Below are positions 44,608-54,480 of a stretch of 64,000 nt of DNA, piece after piece. This DNA comes from Meconema thalassinum (taxonomy: Eukaryota; Arthropoda; Insecta; Orthoptera; Tettigoniidae): assembly GCA_946902985.2 (NCBI GenBank), contig OX336396.1, forward strand, positions 235,244,297 through 235,308,296, written 5' to 3'. Position 1 is the first letter of the stretch; the number at the start of each line of letters is the position of its first letter. A program made the position numbers and the translations under genes. Below the pieces are notes generated by a model that ran no database searches, was not told where the DNA came from, and saw nothing but the letters and a program-made list of their open reading frames with translations.

Positions 44608-45126
44608 TGTGTTTGAGTCTTCAGTCTTTTGACTAGTTTGAAGCAGCACTCCATGCCTCCCCATCCTGAGCTATTCGTTTAATCTCTACATAGCTACCAC
44701 ACCTTACATCCGAGGCAATCTGTTTAAAATATTCTAACCATGGTCCACCCCTACATTTCTAGTCCTCTACCCTTCCTTCCATAACTAACTTTGCTATTCC
44801 TGGGTATCTTATAATGTGTCCTACCCAGCTATCTCTTCTGATTAGCAGTCGCCAGAAACATCTCTCCTCTCCCACTCGTCTTAATACCTCTTCATGTGAT
44901 ACTCTATCTCCCCATCTCATCTTCATCATTCTCCTGTAACACCAAATGCTTCTATTCTTCTCTTTTCTGCTGCGCCAACTGTCCAAGTTTCACTTCCATA
45001 GAGCACCACGCACCCGTCAAAAGCTTTCATAAATGACTTCCTAGTATCTAAATCTATATTCGATTTCAACAGATTCCTTTTCTGTAGAAATACTCACCTT
45101 GCCTGAGCCAACCTACTCTTTATATC
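44608..45126 (-). pseudogene. LINE-B second copy, C-terminal part
   Basis: Same C-terminal block as 41529-42182 but with more breaks (for example GSETWTVGAAEKRR, WCYRRMMKMRWGDRV). It is interrupted at 45126 by another retroelement, then continues at 45884. Confidence 0.85.
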
Positions 45127-45873
45127 CTCCCCCCAGGGGCTCACATCTAGTGGGACGTGGGTTGGCGACCACGAGGCCCCAGCTGAGTCCGGCATTGCTT
45201 CCACTTACTTGTGCCGGGCTCCTCTCCGACTTCTTTCCTGTCGACCTCACTTCGTCAACTCTTGTTCTCTTCCGACCCCGACGGTATTAGGGTATCCAAG
45301 GCCTAGGGAGTCTCTTCCTTTCCCGCCTTAATTGGCCCTTGTCTGACCTTTTCTGATACCCTCCTCTGTGAGGGGTCAGCCTTCATTTTCTTTTCATGTT
45401 CTCTCCTGCCTTCTGCTCAAGGCCATCAAGGAGGCAGGGTGTATGTAGCCCCACCACTTAGGTGCACCCTGAATATTGCTTCACCCTCAGGGGCTCACGG
45501 CTGGTGAGTTCGGGAGTTGGCGACCCCGAGGGATTCCTAAGCTGGGTCCTGCTTCCCCCTTTTGTCCATTACCTGTGGGACGGACCCTCTCCTCTTTCAC
45601 CTTCCAATCTGCCTTTCATGACTCTCCTTCCTTCCAAGTCCCTCAATCCGCATTCTTTGAGGGTTGAGGGCATTTCCTTTCCTCCTGTCCTTTAGTTGCC
45701 TTATTCTCCTTTTGTTTTTCATTTCTTCTAGTATATAAGTTAATAGTTGGTTTTAGTTATAGTTTCCATTTCATTTCCATCTTCACTATCGCCCAAACAA
45801 TTAGGGGCCGATAACCTAGATGTTAGGCCCCTTAAAACAACAATTATCATCATCATCTTCATCATCATCATCA
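45127..45873 (+). mobile_element. 5'-truncated retroelement 3' end with 10-bp TSD
   Basis: Flanked by TCTTTATATC at 45117-45126 and 45874-45883. It ends GGGGCCGATAACCTAGATGT, then CCCCTTAAAACAACAATT and (ATC)n, a non-LTR-style tail. Inside, two diverged direct segments begin CAGGGGCTCACATCTAGTGG (45135) and CAGGGGCTCACGGCTGGTGA (45487). No protein recognised; probably a LINE 3' UTR. Confidence 0.88.
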
Positions 45874-45883
45874 TCTTTATATC

Positions 45884-46195
45884 GTCTTTGCTTTGTCCAT
45901 CACATGTCATTTTGCGTCCTACGTAACTGAAGTTTCCTACTTCCTATAGCTTTCCAGCTGCCTATTTGACGTCCGTAGCCGTTTATGATTCCTTTCGGCA
46001 GCATTCTATTATTTTTTGTTTAATATTTATTGATTTCCATCATGGGTTCCTTCCTCAAGAGGGAGTCCATACCGTTTAAAAATGCTTTCAAATCCTCCGG
46101 AGAATCTGATAAGATAACAATGTCATCAGCAAATTTCAGAGTTGAAATTATTTGCCCTTGAATCTTAATTCGACTTCATTCTTTTCTCTAAATTC
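45884..46195 (-). pseudogene. LINE-B second copy, RT part
   Basis: Continues from 45126. The minus strand holds the KFADDIVILSD-like box (about 46100-46140) and LNGMDSLLRKEPMME. It breaks off at 46195, where the R array begins, and resumes at 60167. Confidence 0.82.
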
Positions 46196-46293
46196 TCGAA
46201 ACACCACACAAGACACGGCACAAACCTAGACGAATTGCTTAGTTTTAAATCACCGGCCGTGAAAGCCAATATACCATCTTCTTGGAAGCCTTC
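46196..46293 (+). repeat. R unit, partial (left of Polinton)
   Basis: CGAAACACCACACAAGACAC to GGAAGCCTTC matches the 3' part of the R units at 59674-60168 in the same orientation. The last six bases (46288-46293, GCCTTC) are the Polinton TSD. Confidence 0.88.
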
Positions 46294-46814
46294 AGTAGTG
46301 GTTTTGTGAGAGTTCAAACCCCACCGCCACCGCTCCACCGCTGGAATACTAAAATGACAATATCTCGCGAACCAATCAGGCTAGAGACTTGTACGAGGTG
46401 TCATTGAACTCGGGCTGACACCCCTTTCCAATGGTTAACATATTTCAACCCCAAAATAAAACCTACCCCTACTAGGGGGTGAAATATTAATTTTTTAGAG
46501 AATCTCTCTTTCCAACTGCAACATGTGAGAGTTTGAATGTCAATATGGAATGAAACGTTGTTCTACACAAGAGACATGTGTTCGGTGGAAAGCCACTATG
46601 AATTAACATGCTTGTTTTCCGTTTTTTACACACATGTCGACTCATGGCTTTTGTAAGAGGGCGGGCTTTTTAAAGATGGTGGTTGTAGTGTAACCTAACC
46701 TAACCCAACCCACGAGGGGTGATCAAAATGTTTTCCAAGTGGTGCTTGTCGATAGGCAAACTGATAATCAAAGAGGGTCTTGTCAGGCCTTGAGGCGAGA
46801 GCCTCTGTTATTGT

Positions 46815-47105
46815 TGACGAGCCCCTGTGGTCGGGTCCCTGTGGATGGGTTATTGTTGACAGGTCATTGTTGACGGGTCCTTGTTGATGAGTCCCTGTGG
46901 ACGGGTCATTGTTGACATGTCATTGTTGACGATTAATTGTTGACAGGTCCTTGTGGACGGGTTATTAATGACAGGTCATTGTTGACGGGTCCTTTTTGAC
47001 GAGTCCCTGTGGACGGGTCATTGTTGACGAGTCCTTATGGGCAGGTCCTTGTGGACGAGTCTTTGTGGATGAGCCCCTTTGGACTGGTCCCTACGGACAT
47101 GCCCA
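46815..47105 (+). repeat. 14-bp minisatellite, left arm
   Basis: About twenty units of GACGGGTCCYTGTK type (GACAGGTCATTGTT, GACGGGTCCTTGTT and so on). Mirrored at 58866-59153; further copies sit at 53395-53525 and 53795-54000. Confidence 0.92.
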
Positions 47106-47755
47106 TGAATTTATTTAAATTATGTCAAAGGGTCTAACTACATTTTGCGTGTAAAGCAGTGTGTGTTGAACTGACGTTGTTCACTAATCCCCGACTACTA
47201 TAATGGGATAACGATATGAAAGGAAAGTGACGAAATACATGTGAACATATAAGGGATCTAACTTGGTGGATGGATGGGTTCTAACGAGTCATTTGTAGTT
47301 GAAAGAGAATAATACATGTTCTTAAGATGTTAAAACTGTGGAGATGGCACGTGCAGTAAGACGTCTAGTTATATTTCCTGTGTCATATTACAGACATGGC
47401 AGAGAGCGCGCAGATCTGTTGCTATGACTAACGCTGCAGTAATTTGAAACCGCAAGTGTTCATGAAGACAATGGGTGATGATCATGCAAAGTTAGAAGTT
47501 ATTGGATATTACACAGGTGTTCCTTCCGGTGTCATGTTGCTGACATGCCAGAGAGCGCACACTGCGGTTGCTATGACTGACGCTGCAGTAATTTGAAACC
47601 TCAGGTGTTGATCAAGACAATGGGTGATGATCGTGCAAAGTCAGCAGTCATTGGATACCACACAGGTGTTCCTAGTGTACTTTGGACTCTCAACTGTATT
47701 GGGAAAGGAATTGCAATGATCTGCAAAAAAACTGCTGACACGAGCGATGAGAGTA

Positions 47756-47793
47756 TATATAAGAGAGGTGTCATATATTTCCCTACTGTCAGT
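47756..47793 (+). promoter_or_regulatory. TATA + Inr promoter of left-arm polymerase gene
   Basis: TATATAAG at 47756-47763 and the arthropod initiator TCAGT at 47789-47793; the A (47791) is about 33 bp after the TATAAG start. Both motifs are kept in the mirror copy at 58173-58210. It sits upstream of two well-formed leader introns, so I take it as the polymerase promoter. Confidence 0.68.
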
Positions 47794-47887
47794 CTTTATT
47801 ACTCGCTTTGAGTGAACAGTGCTCTATTACTGCTCAAGAGTTGAAAAAAAGCCTTTTTGGTAGAAAATCATTAAATTAGTTTGCATG

Positions 47888-47956
47888 GTAAGTACTTATT
47901 ATTAATGGATTGTAGTCTTTTATTACTAATTGATGTTGAAGTTATTGATTGGAATG

Positions 47957-47988
<32 letters not shown>

Positions 47989-47997
47989 TGTTTACAG
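47888..47997 (+). other. 5'-leader intron 1, left arm (predicted)
   Basis: Donor ATG|GTAAGTAC at 47888 and acceptor TTTGTTTACAG ending 47997 after a GATT repeat tract. The right arm keeps both (GTAAGTAC; TTTGTTTGCAG). Confidence 0.62.
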
Positions 47998-48073
47998 ATA
48001 ATTGGGTACCTGTAGGTTACCAGATTCCTACAATCTGTTAATTCAGTGACAGCAGTTGATAAATTATAAAAAG

Positions 48074-48819
48074 GTAAGTGCTCCCTCTAATAACTTTTAA
48101 ACAGTTAGAGTGATATTTTCCAATGTTCACCACTATATGTTAGTGAAAATGGTATATTTGGCAGTCAAAAGTTGGAACTACTTGACCATGGTGTGTAAAG
48201 CTAATTTTGTAGGTTAGATTTTGATTACCGCTCTATTAAGTTTGAATGTTTATTGCTAGGTGTCAGTGACAGAGGGAATATTTAAAGACTTAACTTCAGT
48301 TCACCTAACATAACCTAACTTTACCTAACTTAACCTTGTCATGTGACATGTTTTACAATTTTAAACTTGTTTTAAGACTGGCTATGACGTCATACTTAGC
48401 TCACTTAACTGGCGATCGCTGGTTTCTATCACGTGACATGTTCTACAAGTTTAGACTTGTTTTAAGACTGGCTATGACGTCACACTTAGCTCACTTAACT
48501 GGCGATCGCTGGTTTCTATCACGTGACACTTTCTACAAGTTTAGACTTGCTTTAAGACTGGCTATGACGCCACACTTAGCTCACTTAACTGGCGACCGCT
48601 GGTTTCTACCACTCTATCAAGTTCCAATGTTCACCGCTAGGTGTCAGTGACAGTGGTATATAGTAACCCCCAGTTAGAACTACATGAAGTTAGACTTGCT
48701 AGGAGTTCACAGATCGATTTAAATACCCTGCTATAACCATTGACTGGAATATAATTAAACTATTTATATTGTACTTTGTTTTATCTTTTATTAACATTGA
48801 TGATTTCTTTATTTTATAG
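48074..48819 (+). other. 5'-leader intron 2, left arm (predicted)
   Basis: Donor AAG|GTAAGTGC at 48074 and acceptor TTTATTTTATAG ending 48819, 21 bases before the zinc-finger ATG. Exon 2 would be 47998-48073. The intron contains the 90-bp tandem repeats. Splice signals are conserved in the right arm. Confidence 0.62.
48346..48612 (+). repeat. 90-bp tandem repeat, three units, left arm
   Basis: Units start at 48346, 48436 and 48526 (ACATGTTYTACAAGTTTAGA type) and include GGCTATGACGTCACACTTAG. The period is divisible by three and the frame stays open, but position inside a predicted intron argues against coding. Confidence 0.92.
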
Positions 48820-48840
48820 ATAACTTGGAAAGTAATCATC

Positions 48841-51800
48841 ATGTTCAAGTGTGGTGACTGTAAGAAACAGTTCTCAAGACCTGACAGCCTTCAACGTCAT
48901 GCAAGTACAAAACATAATCAGAAAATGTTTGTATGCAGTCATTGTGCTACAACATTTAACAGACAGGATAGTCTTACACGACATGTAAATTTAAAACATG
49001 TCAGTACTGCACCATTTTCGTGTTCAGTTTGTGAACTTGGTTTTTCTGCTGTAAAGCGATATCAATTCCACATGGTTGAAGTGCATGGAGAACAACAGGA
49101 ATTGAAATCTGTAAAACCATCAACTAGCACGGAACCTTTAAATGAATGTGATGCTCAAAAGCGTAAACGTTCTCAAGATTGTGAGAATAGTCATGCAACA
49201 AAAAGAAAGAAGAATGGTGAACCTTCGATAACCCATTGTGATGTATGTAATATTGATATACAGTACCTTTATCAATCATTCATGGACATTTACGCAGTAT
49301 TAATCATAAAAACAACGCTTCCCATGAAATAAATTCTGGAAATATTCAACAAATTGGTAGTGCATTTAAAAGTCGAATTGCTAGTTACAGACTTTATAGT
49401 GAAGAAAAAACTCAAAGTATTGAAACATTTTTACAGAACGTTCAACCTACTGTGCTTGGCTTAGTAGAAAATGTTTTACTAGAGCATAAAACAATTAAAA
49501 TGAATTTTGAACTTTTTGGACTCTATGTAAAAACTGGGAGTGACGGTGAAATTATGGATATCAAATCCTTTAATACAAAAAACATAATTGTTAGCGAATC
49601 AACTAATATTAGTGATATGTATCGAAATATATCAAGTGCTATCATTGTGAAGAGTGAAGAGTTCCAGGAAAGGGAGTCAGGCTGGGCGTTGGTTGAAGTA
49701 CTTTATTTAGAAACCAACATGAATAAATATAACCCCCTTCGAGCATCATCATACATTGATTTGCCAGGATGGATTAAACGAAAGAGAGCTGTTGTGAATG
49801 TTTTGAATAGTGATCAAGCATGTTTTGCGTGGGCTGTAACCTCAGCTCTCCATCCAGCAGTGGGGCATGTAGAGAGAACATCATCTTATCCTCACTATTC
49901 TTCAGTGTTAGATTTAAAAGAAATAGAATTTCCTATGGCGATAAAAGACATTCAACGTTTTGAAGAGCTGAACAATGTAAGTATTAATGTTTATGAAATT
50001 GAAAATAAGAGTATAGTTGGTCCTCTATATTATACTCAGGAAAAAAGGATGCTCATGTAAATTTACTATACATAACTGAAGGTGAAAATGCTCACTATTG
50101 TTGGATAAAACATTTAAGTAGACTTGTCAGTAGTCAGGTTTCAAAACACAATGGTAAAAAGTGGTTGTGTGATGGCTGTTTGCTATATTTCCAGAAAGAG
50201 GATCAACTATCACAATATCAAAAATGGGGATGTAATCATGTTTGTACGGTATTACCGACTCCTGAAAATAACATTCCAAAATTTAAGGATTATGAGAAAC
50301 AGCTTCGAGTACCATTTGTTATATATGCTGACTTTGAGGCTTTGCTAAAACCATTTAATACATGTTCATCGAATCCAGCCCAACCTTTTACCAACACTAC
50401 TCACATTCATGAACCTTTTAGCTTTGCATATTATATTAAATGTAGTTATGATGACTCTTTAAATAAGTTTGAGCTCTATAGAGGACCTGATGCACCTAAA
50501 GTTTTTATGGAAAGGCTTGAGAAAGATGCCATCCGTATATCCTCTATTTTAAATACGATCATTCCAATGGAACCACTAACTTTATTAGAGCAAATGAATT
50601 TTGAAACTGAAACTAATTGTTTTATATGTGGTGAATGTTTATATACAGACAGGGTTCGCGATCATGACCATTTAACAGGAAAATATCGTGGTGCTGCTCA
50701 CCAAGAACGTAATTTAAATTATAGAGTAAGTAAATTCATTCCGGTCATTCTACATAACGGTAGCAAATACGATAACCACTTTATCGTTAAAGAATTTGGA
50801 GCTTCAGATGTGAAAATTGATGTGATTGCAAATAATAAGGAACAATACATATCGTTCACAAAATACATCAAAACTGACAATAAGAAAACGATAAAACTGC
50901 GATTTTTAGATTCATTCCGCTTTATGCCGAGTAGTCTTGATAAGCTTGCTAGTAATTTAAAATCAGATCAGTTTCATGAAATTCAACGTGTCTTTCCTAA
51001 AGAAGATGATTTTAATTTGATTTGTCAAAAGGGTATATTCCCTTACGAATATATTAACTGTGTGGAACGTCTTGAGGAGTGTTCTTTACCACCGAAAGAT
51101 GCATTTTACAGTTCCTTAAACACAAGTCATATCAGTGATCAGGAATATTTACATGCACAACGTGTATGGGCACAGTTTGACATTCAAACTTTAGGAGAAT
51201 TTTCATACCTATATTTGAAGACAGATGTGTTGTTATTAGCAGATGTTTTAGAAAATTTTCGGAATGTTTGTATGAAAACTTATGACCTTGATCCTTATCA
51301 GTATTTCACTGCTCCTGGGTTAAGTTTCAGTTCAATGTTGTAAAAAAACGAAAGTAAATTTAGAATTAATGACTGATATAGACATGATCAATTTTATAAA
51401 ATCATCAATTCGAGGTGGATTAAGCCAATGTAGTGGACGGTACTCTAAAGCCAATAATAAATACATGCCTAGCTACAACCCTTGTGAAGATTCAAAGTAT
51501 ATTGTCTACCTCGATGCAAATAACCAATATGGTTGGGCTATGAGTCAATATCTACCACTGAAAGATTTTCTCTGGCTGACACAACCTGAAATTGATGTCT
51601 TACATGTTGACACTCTTAATGATAACGATAATAAAGGATATATTTTAGAGGTAAATCTTGAGTACCCTAAAGAGTTACATGATGATCATAATAATTTACC
51701 ATTTTGTCCTGAGAATATGAAATCGCCATACATCACATCATGAACAAAAATGTTAATTGCTAATGTGAATGATAAATGTAAATATGTAATACATTATCAA

Positions 51801-52496
51801 AACTTGAAACATTGTCTACAGCATGGATTGAAATTAACTAAAATTCATCGCGTATTGCAATTTCATCAGTCAGCATGGCTCAAACCGTATATTGATCTGA
51901 ACAATAATTTAAGAACACTGTCAACAAACGCGTATGAAAAAGATTTTTATAAACTCATGAATAATAGTGTTTTTGGAAAGACTATGGAGAATGTTGATAA
52001 ACGAGTTGATGTAAAGCTGATAACAAAGTGGGAGAATGATGGTAAAAGGTATGGTGCGAGCAACTTAATAAGCAAGCCTAACTATCATAGCTGTTCAATT
52101 ATTCATGAGGATTTAGTTGTAATACAAATGAATTGTCTTAAAGTAACTTACAACAAACCCATATATGTGGGTTACACCATTCTGGAATTGTCAAAAACAC
52201 TTATGTATGAATTTCACTATGATTATGTAAAGAAAAACTATCTTGATAATGCTAAATTACTCTACACAGACACAGATTATTTTATTTATGAGTTTAAAAC
52301 TGATGATTTTTATGAGGATATCAAAACTGAGCTAAATAGGTTTGATACAAGTGACTATCCCGAGGATAATATTTACCATTTACCTCTAGTAAACAAAAAG
52401 GTTCTTGGAAAATTTAAGGATGATTGTGCTGGTGTTATTATAGACACCTTTGTAGGCACAAAATCTAAATCATACAGCTATATGACAATGAAATAG
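48841..52496 (+). pseudogene. polB: Zinc-finger/protein-primed family B DNA polymerase, left arm
   Basis: The N-terminus (48841-49332) has C2H2 fingers (CGDCKKQFSRPDSLQRH; CSHCATTFNRQDSLTRH; CSVCELGFSAVKRYQFH). Downstream frames carry exonuclease motifs FVIYADFEALL (Exo I), HNGSKYDNHF (Exo II) and YLKTDVLLLAD (Exo III); an HNH-like insertion RDHDHLTGKYRGAAH; and polymerase motifs YLDANNQYGWAM (A), KLMNNSVFGKTMEN (B) and YTDTDYF (C, usually DTDS). These mark the Polinton/virus-type protein-primed PolB that copies the element. Breaks: one-base losses near 49262 and 50045, a one-base gain near 51344, an in-frame TGA at 51741, and loss of the C-terminus at about 52488. The gene is dead; breaks are described only, not repaired. 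Confidence 0.9.
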
Positions 52497-52735
52497 TTAT
52501 CACCATTTTAAAATTAAAAGACATTGTGATCTGGTAAACCTTGTTTTTATTTCACAACAACAAAAATGTACAGAATGTGTAAACTAAACAAGGAGAATGT
52601 AAATAAATGAAAAGTGGAAATTGTAAATATTCATGTGTGAAAAAATGAAAAATAAAGAAATGGCTATCACCATTTTAAAATTAAAAGACATTGTGATCTT
52701 GTAAACCTTGTTTTTATTTCACAACATATATGGTT
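52497..52735 (+). repeat. Direct repeat after polymerase
   Basis: TATCACCATTTTAAAATTAA and the following about 55 bp occur twice (52499-52556 and 52667-52725). AATAAA-like signals (52650) lie between; it may be old 3' UTR sequence. Confidence 0.8.
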
Positions 52736-52819
52736 TTACAAAATAGAATACAAAGAAATACCATTTCCTCAATCCTTTTCAATGTTCATGTCCACTCATC
52801 ATTAACTTTCCTTTTGGCA

Positions 52820-53375
52820 CGATTGATAGTAGGCACTATTAGTAGACGCGATTGATAGTAGGCGCGATTGGTAGTGGACGTAATTGATAGTAGGCGCTTT
52901 TGATAGTAGGTGCGATTGATAGTAGGCGCGATTGATAGTATGCGCGATTGGTAGCAGGCGCTATTAGTAGACGCGATTGATAGTAGGCGCGATTGGTAGT
53001 AGGCGCGATTGATAGTAGGCGCTATTGATAGTAGGCGCGATTGATAGTAGGCGCGATTGATAGTAGGCGCTATTGATAGCAGGCGCTATTAATAGACGCG
53101 ATTGATAGTAGGTGCGATTGATAGTAGGCGCGATTGATAGTAGGCGCTATTAGTAGACGCGATTGATGGTAGGCGCGATTGGTATTGGACGTTATTGATA
53201 GTAGGTGCGATTGATAGTAGGCGCGATTGATAGTAGGCGCGATTGGTAGTAGGCGCGATTGATATTAGGCGCAATAAATAGTAGGCGCGATTAGTAAGCG
53301 CGATTGATAGTAGGCGCGATTGATAGTAGGCGTAATTGATAGTAGACGCGATTGATAGTAGGCGTGATTGGTAGA
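52820..53375. repeat. 16-bp minisatellite at Polinton centre
   Basis: About 34 units of GCGATTGATAGTAGGC with CTATT and AATT variants. The 145-codon minus-strand frame here is a product of the repeat (period 48 nt = 16 residues) and not a gene. Confidence 0.93.
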
Positions 53376-53640
53376 CCTTAAGGTGATAACCCCTTTTGAT
53401 TGATCCCTGTTGATTTGTCCCTTTAGACTGGTCCCTGTTGACTAGCCCCTGTTGACCAGCCCCTTTGGACGGGTCCATTATGAAGGGAGTCATTTTTGAC
53501 AGGTCCCTGTGGACGGGCCCATGCATTTATCCAAATTATGTCAAAGTCACTTAACCTAACCTTGTCACATGACCTCTTCTACAAGTTTAGACTTGCTTTG
53601 AGACTGGCTATGACGTCACAGATGAATTGTGGTGGGAGGC
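53376..53640 (+). repeat. TIR-derived fragment at Polinton centre
   Basis: Contains GATAACCCCTTTTGATTGAT, 14-bp minisatellite units, the junction TTTATCCAAATTATGTCAAAG (compare 47110-47133) and a shortened copy of the 90-bp repeat region (CTTCTACAAGTTTAGACTTG), all in left-arm orientation. Confidence 0.75.
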
Positions 53641-53724
53641 TGGACATTACTTTTTATTACACAAAAACATTCTCCTTAAAGTGAGAGGAAAAGTGGGTGC
53701 AAAAGTGGGTGCAAGAGTGGATGA

Positions 53725-54015
53725 AGGAATGGGTGCAAATAGGCAAACCAATAATCAAAGAGGGGTATGACAGACCTTGAGGCGATAACCCCTTTTGATT
53801 GATCCCTGTTGGTTTGCCCCTTGGGACTGGTCCCTGTTGACTAGCCCCTTTGGACGGGCCCTTTTTGAAGGGAGTCATTTTTGACGGGCCCCTGCTGACG
53901 GGTCACTGTGGACGGATCCCTGTGGACGGGTCCCTGTTGACAGATCCTTTTGACTAATCCCTTTGGACCGGTCCCTTTGGACTGATCCCTATGGGATCCC
54001 TATAATTTATCCAAA
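53725..54015. repeat. Second TIR-derived minisatellite block
   Basis: Repeats AATAATCAAAGAGG...GATAACCCC and GACGGGTCC units as at 53376-53525, then ATTTATCCAAATTATGTGAC, where the right-arm polymerase C-terminus begins. Confidence 0.75.
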
Positions 54016-54480
54016 TTATGTGACTGTTTCCCCAAACAAAAGTATCAAATGTGTTGGGTATAATGAATCGTTTGTTGTCTTCATTACTTAAAGCAACTTT
54101 GTTCAGCAAATTGGTATGTAGCTGATGATTTTTACTTCTAAATACACTCATTTTCTTATATAATACAGGTGGGTTACTAACTATACAGTTTTTATAATCA
54201 CTTATATCTAACCCTTTACTAACAACATTCTTTTTCACTCCTTTTAATTTTTTTACTACTACATCATCAATTGTCATATAGCTGTATGATTTAGATTTTG
54301 TGCCTACAAAGGTGTCTATAATAACACCAGCACAATCTTCCTTAAATTTCCCAAGAACCTTTTTGTTTACTAGAGGTAAATGGTAAATATTATCCTCGGG
54401 ATAGTCACTTGTATCAAACCTATTTAGCTCAGTTTTGATATCCTCATAAAAATCATCAGTTTTAAACTCATAAATAAAAC
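53990..54480 (-). pseudogene. polB: Polymerase C-terminal segment, right arm
   Basis: The minus strand starts with the same sequence as left-arm 52275-52490 (FKTDDFYEDIKTELNRFD; PLVNKKVLGKFK). It then continues about 100 residues past the point where the left arm is truncated (KNHQLHTNLLNKVALSNEDN; NTFDTFVWGNSH). It runs into minisatellite sequence at about 54015 without its own stop. This arm therefore preserves the C-terminal part that the left arm lost. Confidence 0.82.

Larger units (their letters stand above)
46294..49902 (+). repeat. Polinton left arm of the inverted repeat
   Basis: Pairs with 56067-59673. Contains, outside to inside: unique end sequence, a 14-bp minisatellite, a duplicated segment (47457-47530 and 47605-47680), promoter and leader, a 90-bp tandem repeat, and the start of the polymerase gene. 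Confidence 0.93.

Noticed and set aside
46690..46712. Telomeric CCTAA repeat
   Set aside because: Only two to three imperfect CCTAA units, as expected by chance in AT-rich DNA.
47593..47811. 72-codon frame present in both Polinton arms
   Set aside because: Lies upstream of and over the predicted TATA box, overlaps a local duplication, and has no recognisable pattern; conserved only because the arms are duplicates.
52820..53375. CRISPR-like array
   Set aside because: 16-bp units have no unique spacers and the host is an animal; it is a minisatellite.
53089..53526. 145-codon minus-strand frame with repeated YYQSRLLSIAPT
   Set aside because: Arises from a 16-bp minisatellite whose threefold period keeps one frame open.
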